Part shown: in pieces, positions 9,017 to 16,604 of the stretch | Layout of the letters: every line of letters begins with the position of its first letter | Position numbering within the stretch: position 1 is the stretch's first letter | Source of the DNA: RYN-122 sp963761655 | GTDB taxonomy: Bacteria; Actinomycetota; Actinomycetes; Mycobacteriales; SCTD01 | DNA: 64,000 bases | Assembly: GCA_963761655.1 (NCBI GenBank) | Contig: CAVXHI010000008.1 | Span: 62,001-126,000, forward strand | Direction: 5' to 3' | The notes under the pieces: generated by a model | Database searches by the model: none | Seen by the model: only the letters and a program-made list of their open reading frames with translations | Told to the model about the DNA's origin: nothing | Made by a program: the position numbers and the translations under genes

Positions 9017-11970
9017 ACAGCGGCGTGACCCCTTGGTGGGAGGTCCTCAAGCTGCGCGACGAGGTCGTCCACGCGAGCGGGTCGATCGACGACGTGCAGA
9101 TGTCGCTGTTCCAGGCGGTCCACGGCACGCCGCAGGACCGCCCGGCCTACGCCGACGCGGCCTACTACGGCGAGATCACGCACCCCAGCCCGCTGTTCAC
9201 CGACCTCATGGCGAAGGTCGCGGTCCGCCTCGGCGGCGGCGGCAAGCACACCCGGGCACGGGCGCTGTGGCGACTCGACCAGGCGATGGGCGGCGGCAAG
9301 TCCCACGGCCTCATCGGCTTGTGGCACCTCGCCCAGCACCCCGCGGCCCTCGGGCAGACCGACGTAGGCCGGGCCGCGTGGGAACGGGCGGGGCAGATCC
9401 TGGACGAGTCCCCGCCGGCGGACCTGAACAGGCCGCAGGTCGTCGTGCTGGCCTGCGACAACATGACCGCGGGCAAGGGGTCGGCGGAGTTCGACGGCCC
9501 GGCGCAGACGCTCCACGAGCGGTTCCTGTGGCGGCTGTTCGCCGGCGACAACAACCTGTACCTGCGCTACCGGGACGGGTACGGCGACAAGCACCGGATC
9601 GTCGAGGCGCTCACCGCCGTCGGTCGGCCCGTTCTCATCCTGATCGACGAGATCATGGACTACGTCCGCCAGCTCTCCCTGTCCGGGAACGCGGACCTCG
9701 CGATCAAAGACATGGCGTTCCTGCGGGCGCTGCTCGACAGCGTCAACGACGTCCCGAACGTCGCCGCGGTCGTCGTAATGATCGCGTCCGAGGCTGACAA
9801 CATCGACCTGGACGAGGCCGGGCAGAAGCGCCGCGCCGAGCTGGACGACCTGCTCATCCGCAACGGCGAGACCGCGACGATCAACGACAACACCGACTTC
9901 GCCGCGATCCTGCGCCGCCGGCTGTTCGACGGGACGCCGCCGGCGGAGGTCCTCAAGGCGACGGCCACGGCGTACGCATCCCAGATGACCGGGTCCTGGC
10001 GCAGCAAGGTCTTCGACCTCGTTCCCGCGACCTCGTCGCCGGACTTCCCGGAAGAGGTCGCGCGCTGCTACCCATTTCACCCGCAGCTCATCTCGCTGGC
10101 GGAGCAGGAATGGGCCAAGCTCGCCGGGTTCCAGCGGGTCCGGTCAACGATCCGGATCTTTGCCGCCACCGCCCATAGCCTGTGGCAGCGCGGGAAGGCC
10201 GGCGAGTGGGCGCCGCTGCTCGTCGGCCCCGGCGACCTCCCGCTGTCCGACCCCGCCGTCCGCGAGGCCGTCATCAACAGCGGCCTGATCGTCGACACCC
10301 GCACGCAGGCCAACTACCGCCAGATCGCCAGCGCGGACATCGTCGCCGCCGACGACACCAAGGGGGCGGCGCGCGAGCTCGACCGAGCCCGGACCGACGG
10401 GATCATCGGACCCCTCAACCCGCGTGCCGCCGAGCGCGCCGCGACATGTCTGTTCCTGTGTTCCGTCATCGGGGCCCGAGCGGGCGGCAGGCAGGGAGCG
10501 ACGGAGGCCGAGCTCAAGGCCGCGCTGTTCGTCCCCAGCGGCTACCCCATCGGGGAGGCCGACACGGTCCTCGCCGAGCTCATAGATGTCGAGGGCGGTG
10601 GACTATCCAGCGTCGAGCACCTCGCCGGCAAGGGCGGCCAGGCCCCGCGCCTGTTCATGTCGACCCGCCGGACCTTGAACATGCTGTTCAAGGCCGCCCG
10701 GACGAGCGTCAACGAGGACGACCGCGACGAGGAGCTCGCCCGAGCCGCTGACCGCCTCTCGGTGACGGGGCCCTTCAAGACCAAGCGGTTCATCACCGCC
10801 GACCCGGCCCTCACGCCGCTCGCCGTACTCACGGGCGCGAGCGTCGACGAGCGGGCCACCCGGCTCGTCGTCCTCGACCCCCGCCAGTTCAGCCTCCTCA
10901 ACGGGATCGACAAGGACACCCGCAACGCCATCGAGGCCGTCATGGGACTCGGCGGTGATCGGGTGCCCGTGCAGTGGGCGTCGTCCGCCGTGTTCGCCGT
11001 CGTGAACACGCAGGGACGAGCGGCAGCGCGCGGCGCAGCGGCGGCCTACCTCGCGTGGGACCGCGTCGCGCTGATGGACGCGGTCCGCGCCGATGAGGAG
11101 CTCGCCGAGCAGGCCAGGACGGAACGAGCCGACGCGAAGCGCAATCTTGACTCCGCGGTCCGCCGTGCCTACCGGCACTTCGTCCACCTCGCGGAAGGCG
11201 ACCAGCAGGACCAGCCTCGGGTCGCGAAGACCACCGCGTTCGAGCCCGACAGCAACCAGTCGTCGCTCGACGGCACGCATGTGTGGAAGTCGCTCGTCGC
11301 GCAGGGCAAGGCGTTCGACCTCGCCGCCCTCAACGCGAAAGCCCTGCTGCACAACCTCGACGCGAAGGACTACGGCAAGCCCCTCGACGAGCTCCGCGAC
11401 TTGTTCTGGAGCGCGCCCCGGCTCCCCCTGCTCCCCGAGGGGGATAAGGACCTGCAGCGCGCCATCCACGAGGCCGTCAGCACAGGGCAGCTCCGCCTGG
11501 TCGGGACCGATGGGATCGACCGGACCGTCACCCGCCCCGCCGACATCGCCACCGGCTCCGGCGGCCTCCGGCTCGCGCCGCCGAAGGCGGTCGTCGTCCC
11601 CGATCCCGACCCCCGAGCCGATCCCGAGCCCGACCCGCAGCCGGATCCCGACCGGAAGCCTCCGCACCGGGTGATCACCCCCGACCCGGACCCGGACCCG
11701 CAGCCGGATCCGGAGCCGGACCCCGACCCGGAGCCGGACCCGCAGCCGGCTGAGCGGGAGATAGCGTTCAACCTCATGACCAGCATGAGCGACTCGGACA
11801 CGCAGGACGCCGTGCGACGGCTTCTCCTCGACCTGTCCAACGCCGCCGACGACGGGCAGATCAGTTGGGCCCAGATCCAGGTCAAGATCGTCGTCGCCGA
11901 GGACGCCGCCGACGGCATCGAGAAGGACATCCGCGACACCGGCACTACCCCAAGCAGCCGCAAGGTCTGA
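9013..11970 (+). CDS. DUF499 (COG1483) AAA+-like ATPase
   Basis: 985-aa ATPase, third gene of the SNF2/DUF1156/DUF499 operon. N-terminus WWEVLKLRDEVV, Walker A MGGGKSH at residues 92-98, Walker B RPVLILIDEIMDYV near 205-218, an arginine-rich central part, then a low-complexity linker of about 50 residues made of Asp-Pro/Glu-Pro repeats (bases about 11,600-11,755) before a C-terminal domain of about 70 aa. TTG 9013 is chosen because it overlaps the methyltransferase TGA (TTGA) and keeps the family N-terminus. The whole gene is in one frame, in sharp contrast to its two upstream partners. The family is known by association with defence-island methylases; its reaction is not established. Confidence 0.85.
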   Translation: MNSGVTPWWEVLKLRDEVVHASGSIDDVQMSLFQAVHGTPQDRPAYADAAYYGEITHPSPLFTDLMAKVAVRLGGGGKHTRARALWRLDQAMGGGKSHGLIGLWHLAQHPAALGQTDVGRAAWERAGQILDESPPADLNRPQVVVLACDNMTAGKGSAEFDGPAQTLHERFLWRLFAGDNNLYLRYRDGYGDKHRIVEALTAVGRPVLILIDEIMDYVRQLSLSGNADLAIKDMAFLRALLDSVNDVPNVAAVVVMIASEADNIDLDEAGQKRRAELDDLLIRNGETATINDNTDFAAILRRRLFDGTPPAEVLKATATAYASQMTGSWRSKVFDLVPATSSPDFPEEVARCYPFHPQLISLAEQEWAKLAGFQRVRSTIRIFAATAHSLWQRGKAGEWAPLLVGPGDLPLSDPAVREAVINSGLIVDTRTQANYRQIASADIVAADDTKGAARELDRARTDGIIGPLNPRAAERAATCLFLCSVIGARAGGRQGATEAELKAALFVPSGYPIGEADTVLAELIDVEGGGLSSVEHLAGKGGQAPRLFMSTRRTLNMLFKAARTSVNEDDRDEELARAADRLSVTGPFKTKRFITADPALTPLAVLTGASVDERATRLVVLDPRQFSLLNGIDKDTRNAIEAVMGLGGDRVPVQWASSAVFAVVNTQGRAAARGAAAAYLAWDRVALMDAVRADEELAEQARTERADAKRNLDSAVRRAYRHFVHLAEGDQQDQPRVAKTTAFEPDSNQSSLDGTHVWKSLVAQGKAFDLAALNAKALLHNLDAKDYGKPLDELRDLFWSAPRLPLLPEGDKDLQRAIHEAVSTGQLRLVGTDGIDRTVTRPADIATGSGGLRLAPPKAVVVPDPDPRADPEPDPQPDPDRKPPHRVITPDPDPDPQPDPEPDPDPEPDPQPAEREIAFNLMTSMSDSDTQDAVRRLLLDLSNAADDGQISWAQIQVKIVVAEDAADGIEKDIRDTGTTPSSRKV

Positions 11971-11997
11971 CCGAGCCGGTGTCCTGCCGGAGGGCTG

Positions 11998-12513
11998 TCA
12001 GACCGGGACGAGCAGGAGCCAGCCGACGAAGGCGGCTCCCGCTCCGAGTCCCGCGCCGAGGGCCTTACTGAAGTACGTGTACTTGTGCAGGAGGATCCGG
12101 GCGAGGGTCTGCGCCTGGATCCACGCATCGACGCGGGCCTGCGCCGGGTCCGGCTCGGCCAGCGAGGTGAGGTCGGCTGTGGCGAGGTGCGGGAAGGCGA
12201 ACCGACTCGGGTACTCGTTCGTCAGCCGGGGCTTGAGCGCGAGGAACAGCCAGGCGCCGGCAAGGACGATCATGACCGCGGCTGTCGTCAGCGACGCCAG
12301 TGCGAGGGCGTCCCGGACCCCGACGCCGCCGTCGACGAGGGCCTCGACGCGGGGCCGCTGCCGGACGACGCCGGTAGTAAGGACGGTGAGCGCGGTGGCG
12401 AGGAACCCGATCTTCGTGTCGGCGTTGTTGACCCACGGCCCGATGGTCGTGACCGCGAGGAACGCGTCCTCGTTGCCCTTCGGCGGCTCGGGGGCGGGGC
12501 TACGCGGCGGCAT
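11998..12513 (-). CDS. PycTM-like (Pycsar effector, DUF5706-type) membrane protein
   Basis: 171 aa. The signature W-x3-ADTK motif is at residues 27-34 (WVNNADTK), immediately before a hydrophobic segment (about 36-50), a second one (70-93), a soluble loop with an amphipathic helix (125-145), and a third at the C-terminus (151-169). This matches the Pycsar transmembrane effector, which binds a cyclic pyrimidine nucleotide and damages the membrane to stop phage spread. ATG at 12511-12513 overlaps the end of the E2-like gene by 14 bases, so the two are translationally coupled. Last gene of a four-gene minus-strand operon; convergent with DUF499, 27 bases away. Confidence 0.7.
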   Translation of the reverse strand: MPPRSPAPEPPKGNEDAFLAVTTIGPWVNNADTKIGFLATALTVLTTGVVRQRPRVEALVDGGVGVRDALALASLTTAAVMIVLAGAWLFLALKPRLTNEYPSRFAFPHLATADLTSLAEPDPAQARVDAWIQAQTLARILLHKYTYFSKALGAGLGAGAAFVGWLLLVPV

Positions 12514-13096
12514 GGGGCCGGTACCCGTCGGTGGGCCACGGGCCGCCGAGGCGCCAGTCCGTGTAGGCGGCGTACCAGTGGGCGGCCCAGGCGATCGCGG
12601 TGGCGCTGGTGTGCTCGCCCTGGTGCCAGTCGCTGGTGTCGGCGACGCAGAGGTTGCCGCTGAGGTAGAGGTGCGGGGCGGGGCGGAACCCGCGGCGGCC
12701 CTCGTTGCGCCCGAGGACGCGCGGCGTGACGGGCACGATCGTGGGGAGGCCGCCGGCGGGGTCCGCGACCACCGTGACGTCGAACGTGCCGCGGCCCGTG
12801 TCGATGGTGCCGGTCCAGGCGTGCCCGCCGTCGCGCTGGTCGAGGCGGAAGCCGGGGAACGCCCGGTTGACGTCGGCGATGTCGGCGTCGCGAGCGGCGG
12901 GGTCGTCCCACCACGCGGAGCGGGTCGCGGCCGGGGGCGGTTCGTCGCCGCCGTGGAAGGCGTGCGGGACGACGGCGGACGCGGTGCCCGCAGCGACGGC
13001 GGCGGTGGCGGCGCGCCCGAAGAGGACGCGCCCGTCGATGCTGACGCCCCGGGGGATGTCGATGCCGACGTAGCGCAGGAGGCTGGGCAGGGTCAT
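12500..13096 (-). CDS. E2-like (ubiquitin-conjugating fold) protein, CBASS type II E2-like
   Basis: 198 aa. The C-terminal half reads PHLYLSGNLCVADTSDW (141-157), TAIAWAAHWYAAYTDW (166-181), GGPWPTDGYRPH (184-195). The pattern H-x-Y-x2-G-x-L-C, then an Ala/Trp-rich helix W-x2-Y-x2-W and G-x-W with a final His, is that of bacterial E2-like proteins such as those of short type II CBASS. His142 and Cys150, the only cysteine, would be the active-site pair. The first 50 residues (Ala-rich, one weak hydrophobic stretch) have no match I recognise, and a later start is possible. It lies between a nucleotide cyclase (13-base gap) and a PycTM-like effector (overlap). By analogy it could attach the cyclase C-terminus to a target; that is inference. 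Confidence 0.6.
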   Translation of the reverse strand: MTLPSLLRYVGIDIPRGVSIDGRVLFGRAATAAVAAGTASAVVPHAFHGGDEPPPAATRSAWWDDPAARDADIADVNRAFPGFRLDQRDGGHAWTGTIDTGRGTFDVTVVADPAGGLPTIVPVTPRVLGRNEGRRGFRPAPHLYLSGNLCVADTSDWHQGEHTSATAIAWAAHWYAAYTDWRLGGPWPTDGYRPHAAA

Positions 13097-13109
13097 CGGG
13101 CTCTCGCTC

Positions 13110-13937
13110 TCAGAGGATGCGGACGCGGCTGGAGGGGGCGCCGGCGAGGGCCTCGCTGAGGCCCTTGAGGTGCGGGAGGAGGTTCCGCCACCGGAGGTCG
13201 TAGAAGGCGTACGTCCTGACCTGGTCGCCGCGCGTGTAGCGCTTGGGGCTGTCGGCGTGCTGGACGAGGAGGTCCTTGTTGCCGATCAGGTCGGCGAGGC
13301 CCTGGCCGACGACGATCTCCCAGCTCATGGCGGCCTTCTCGCACTTCGAGGCGAAGTTCGGGGCGAAGCCGAGGACGTTGACCTCGCTGACGGCCTCGGT
13401 GCCCGTGCGCACGAAGTCGAGCCGCCCGTAGTCGGCGCCGGCCCGCAGCTGCACCGGCTCGATGCCGCTCATGACGAGCAGCTCGTTGAGCGCGTTCTGC
13501 GTCGCGTCGAGGGAGAACGCGCAGGCGGCGAGGGCGTGGACGGCGTCGACGGCGGGGTGCTCGCTGTCGGGCCCGCCGAAGCAGGCGAAGACGCCGTCGC
13601 CGCGGAGCCCGAGGACGTGGCCGCCGTGGTCGGCGACGACCTCGACGACCTGTGTGAGGACCGCCAGGGCCAGCCGGGCGACCTGGTCGGGCGTGTCCCA
13701 GAACGTGCGGGCGGTGAACTTGCGCAGGTCGATGAACGCGACGGCGGCGTGGCAGTGGCCCCGCTCGTTCAGGGCGAGGCCCTCGAACGCCGGGTGCCCC
13801 GTCGGGCGGGACAGGCTCCCGGCGGTCTCCGCGGCGGCTGATGCGCGCATCCCCTTGCTCAGGTACAGGTCCTTGCGCTCGTAGGAGCCGTACGCGTCGA
13901 GGACGCCGCGGGCGAAGGACGCCTGGTCGGCGGGCAC
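13110..13937 (-). CDS. Class III nucleotide cyclase, Pycsar PycC-like
   Basis: 275 aa, cytosolic, with no membrane segment or sensor domain. The cyclase homology domain runs from about residue 62 to 235: first metal Asp in AFIDLRKFT (Asp70), second in LRGDGVFACF (Asp114), then RAGADYGRL and SEVNVLGFAPNFASKCEKAA, the region of the Asn/Arg transition-state contacts. Single-domain, soluble cyclases of this size beside a PycTM effector are the pattern of Pycsar, which makes cUMP or cCMP on infection. Substrate specificity cannot be read here. GTG start at 13935-13937 lies 3 bases after the stop of the small membrane protein gene. The C-terminus is SSRVRIL. Confidence 0.72.
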   Translation of the reverse strand: MPADQASFARGVLDAYGSYERKDLYLSKGMRASAAAETAGSLSRPTGHPAFEGLALNERGHCHAAVAFIDLRKFTARTFWDTPDQVARLALAVLTQVVEVVADHGGHVLGLRGDGVFACFGGPDSEHPAVDAVHALAACAFSLDATQNALNELLVMSGIEPVQLRAGADYGRLDFVRTGTEAVSEVNVLGFAPNFASKCEKAAMSWEIVVGQGLADLIGNKDLLVQHADSPKRYTRGDQVRTYAFYDLRWRNLLPHLKGLSEALAGAPSSRVRIL

Positions 13938-13940
13938 GCG

Positions 13941-14171
13941 TCAGCCCTCCGGCGCGGCGGCGGGAGCGGGCGGCGAGAGGAGGGTGCCGCGCAGGGCGTC
14001 CTGCACGTGGCGGGCGACCGCGTCCGCACGGCTGATGACGACGGCGGACACCAGGGACGTGGCCCACCCTGCGTTCAGGAGCAGGCCGGCGGCCAGCAGC
14101 AGCGCCGCGGGCTGGCCGATGCGGCGGGGGCCGGCGCGCAGCGCCGCCTCCCCCATCTCGATGAGGTCCAT
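13941..14171 (-). CDS. Small membrane protein, first gene of the cyclase operon
   Basis: 76 aa with one long hydrophobic segment (about residues 20-48, QPAALLLAAGLLL to TSLVSAVVIS) and a Pro/Ala-rich tail. ATG at 14169-14171. Its stop is 3 bases before the cyclase GTG, so it belongs to the operon. I recognise no family. A membrane sensor, a regulator of the effector, or an unrelated small protein are all possible. Confidence 0.5.
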   Translation of the reverse strand: MDLIEMGEAALRAGPRRIGQPAALLLAAGLLLNAGWATSLVSAVVISRADAVARHVQDALRGTLLSPPAPAAAPEG

Positions 14172-14376
14172 CAGCGCCTCGATCCGTTTCAGTGCTTACA
14201 GGAACCAACACCGGATCCTTGTCAGCACGATGCCCGGTGTCCCACCTTCCGAAACCGGCGGGTCGCGCGTAGCGATCGTCGACCCGGACGGGCGACGGGA
14301 CGGGCTCGGCGCTTCACTGGTAAGGGCGCCGCTGCCGACATAGCGGTCAGAGTGTTAGCAGTGCAAGGGAGACGCA
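14172..14376. promoter_or_regulatory. Divergent promoter region between the cyclase operon and XRE-ImmA
   Basis: A 205-base region shared by two divergent units. On the plus strand a purine-rich Shine-Dalgarno stretch (aagggag) precedes GTG 14377 by 5 bases. The XRE protein is the obvious candidate to bind here. I see no perfect long palindrome. Confidence 0.45.
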
Positions 14377-15471
14377 GTGACCCTCGACGAGGCCGGCAGG
14401 ACCGTCATCGCGCTCGACCGCTCCCGCCTGCAGGCCGGGCGTGAGCTCCGCGGCTTGAGCCAGACCGCCCTCGCACGGGAGGCAGGCATAACCGCTGCCG
14501 CCGTCAGCCAGTTCGAGAACGGGCACAGCCGCCCCACGGCGGCGACGCTGCTCAAGGTCTCGCACGCGCTGGAGCTGCCGCTCGCGTACTTCGCCCGCCG
14601 CCCCGGCCACGCCACCGTGGAGCCGCCCCCCGCGTTCTTCCGCAGCCTGCGCTCCACCAGCGCCGCCGAGCGCCGCCGGGCCACCGCCCTCGTTGGCCTC
14701 GTCCACGAGCTCGTCCACGCCGTCGAGGAGCACGTCGCGCTCCCGCCCGTCGACGCGCCCGAGAACCGCCCCGCCCGAAACGACGCCGCGATCGACCGCG
14801 CCGCCGCCGGCGCCCGCGAGCACCTCGGACTCGACCCCCACGCCCCCGTCCCCGACGTCGTTCGCGCCCTGGAGCAGCACGGCATCGTCACCGCCAGGTT
14901 CCACGTCGACGGCCACCACATGGACGCCTTCTCTATCGAGTACCCCGACCGGCCCGTCGTCGTCCTCGGCGCCGACAAGGGCCAGCGCGACCGCTCCCGG
15001 TTCGACGCCGCCCACGAGCTCGGCCACCTCGTCCTCCACCGCCCCGAGCACGCCGGCACGAAGGAGTCCGAGAACCAGGCCCACCGCTTCGCCGCCGCGT
15101 TCCTCATGCCCGCCGACGCCATCCGCGGCGACCTGCCCCAGAGGGCCGACTGGGAGCGCCTCGCGCACCTCAAGCAGGAGTGGGGCGTCAGCATCGCCGC
15201 GCTCCTCAAGCGCGCGCAGACCCTCGGCACGATGGACCCGACCGCCTACACCCAGGCCATGAAGACCATGAGCGCACGCGGCTGGCGCAAGCGCGAGCCC
15301 GTCGACCTTGGCCCCGCCGAGAAGCCCGTCCTGCTCGCCAAGGCACTCGACGTCGCCGCCGCCCACGGCGTCACCCTCGCGGACCTCGCAGCCGAGCACG
15401 GGCTGCCGCTCCACGACCTCCGCAGGATCCTCCAGCACTCGAACGACGTGCGGCCCCGCGTCGAGTTGTAG
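14377..15471 (+). CDS. XRE-family HTH plus ImmA/IrrE-type metalloprotease
   Basis: 364 aa. Residues 16-70 form a Cro/CI-type helix-turn-helix (LSQTALAREAGITAAAVSQFENGHSRP). A zinc-protease domain follows with HELGH at 213-217 and a third acidic ligand in the segment ESENQAHRFAAAFLMP. Proteins of this fused type act as regulators or antitoxin-like switches; ImmA cleaves the ICEBs1 repressor and IrrE cleaves DdrO. It is transcribed away from the cyclase operon across a shared promoter region, so it may repress that operon or the transfer genes and release control by proteolysis after stress. That link is inference. The frame is clean. Confidence 0.85.
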   Translation: MTLDEAGRTVIALDRSRLQAGRELRGLSQTALAREAGITAAAVSQFENGHSRPTAATLLKVSHALELPLAYFARRPGHATVEPPPAFFRSLRSTSAAERRRATALVGLVHELVHAVEEHVALPPVDAPENRPARNDAAIDRAAAGAREHLGLDPHAPVPDVVRALEQHGIVTARFHVDGHHMDAFSIEYPDRPVVVLGADKGQRDRSRFDAAHELGHLVLHRPEHAGTKESENQAHRFAAAFLMPADAIRGDLPQRADWERLAHLKQEWGVSIAALLKRAQTLGTMDPTAYTQAMKTMSARGWRKREPVDLGPAEKPVLLAKALDVAAAHGVTLADLAAEHGLPLHDLRRILQHSNDVRPRVEL

Positions 15472-15902
15472 TCCGGCGTCCCCTCGCTCGGTGGAGCCCG
15501 TCCCAGCTAGCGCCTTCTGTTCCGTGCCGAAGTCGTCATGCGCTCACGCCGCCATGCCGGCGAGACGATGTCAGATAGACACCAGCGTGAACCGCGCCCC
15601 GCGGCCGAGCTGACCGGGGTGAGCTCCGGCTACCGCTGCGAGCCGCTGCGCCTGGTTGCCGCCACCCCGGTTGCCTTTAGCCGGGCGCCTGTCCCGGCGT
15701 CGGCACCTCCCGTGGTGACGTTATAGGCGCCGCGCTGGTCGCGACCTGCTCCGCGCCTGCTTCCTTTGCGCAAGGACGACGTCGTCGGTTTGGCCGGCGG
15801 CTTGCACGCCCAACTCTCACCTGGGCTTCCGGAGTCGCGAGTTCTGCACAGGCACGCTCGCCGTCGCCTCTACCGGTTTGTTGCGCGCCGCAGCCTGCGC
15901 TC
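15472..15902. other. Intergenic region before mobC; possible oriT
   Basis: About 430 bases without a supportable gene. Origins of transfer usually lie just upstream of mobC/relaxase genes, so oriT is most likely here, but I found no unmistakable nic-site or long inverted repeat by eye. Confidence 0.3.
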
Positions 15903-16604
15903 ATGGAGCAGAACCAGGCGGAGCAAGATATGCCCATAGGGCGGTCGTACGGGCCGGACGGCGCTGGGGCGCCTCCGGAACGTCGTCCGAGCGACGACGG
16001 GCAGGGTCGCGCTGAGGCGCGCGACGGGGCGGACATCGGGCCGCGGCGGAGGGCCCTGAGGGTCCCGCTGGTCGTGCGGCCGTCGTCGTCATCGGCCGGC
16101 GAGGTGGAGGTGGGCGACCCGACATCGACAGCGTCGGTGGCCGACACAGCCCGTGGGACGGGTGCGCCGCGGCCGGCTGCCCGCCGCCCGGGTGCCGCTG
16201 GGCCGCGCCGTCGGCAGCGGCAGACCGAGCCCCGGCCCCACCGGTTGACCCTCCGGCTGTCCGACGAGGAGCTCGAGCCTGGTGCGGTTGCGGCGGCGGT
16301 GGAGCGGCTGACGCCGACGGGCTACGTCGGGAAGGTGGCGGTGAACGTCGCGGCAGGGCGCGTCCAGCCGGTGCCGACCGGCCTGGTGGACGCGATCGGC
16401 GAGCTGCTCGAGGCGCGTCAGCAGGTCCGTAAGTTCAGCGTCCTGGTGAACCAGGCGGTCGCGAAGCTGCACGCGATCGGCGAGTTGCCGGCCGAGTTGG
16501 GGCCCGCGGTGGCGCTCGTGGGGCGGGTGTTGCCGCGGTTGGAGGACGCGGCGGTGGCGGTCCGCCGTGCGTCCGAGCGCGGGAAGGGCGGTCGGTGCCG
16601 GTGA
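15903..16604 (+). CDS. MobC-like relaxosome accessory protein
   Basis: 233 aa. The first 110 residues are low-complexity, rich in Arg, Pro and Ser. From about residue 113 (HRLTLRLSDEELEPGAVA) the protein resembles DNA-binding relaxosome proteins, and RQQVRKFSVLVNQAVAKLHAIGELP is the conserved helical MobC segment (typically ...NQ-A...N..G). It would bind oriT and help the relaxase nick DNA. Its TGA overlaps the relaxase GTG at 16595. The true start may be further downstream, because the N-terminal part is compositionally odd. Confidence 0.65.
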   Translation: MEQNQAEQDMPIGRSYGPDGAGAPPERRPSDDGQGRAEARDGADIGPRRRALRVPLVVRPSSSSAGEVEVGDPTSTASVADTARGTGAPRPAARRPGAAGPRRRQRQTEPRPHRLTLRLSDEELEPGAVAAAVERLTPTGYVGKVAVNVAAGRVQPVPTGLVDAIGELLEARQQVRKFSVLVNQAVAKLHAIGELPAELGPAVALVGRVLPRLEDAAVAVRRASERGKGGRCR

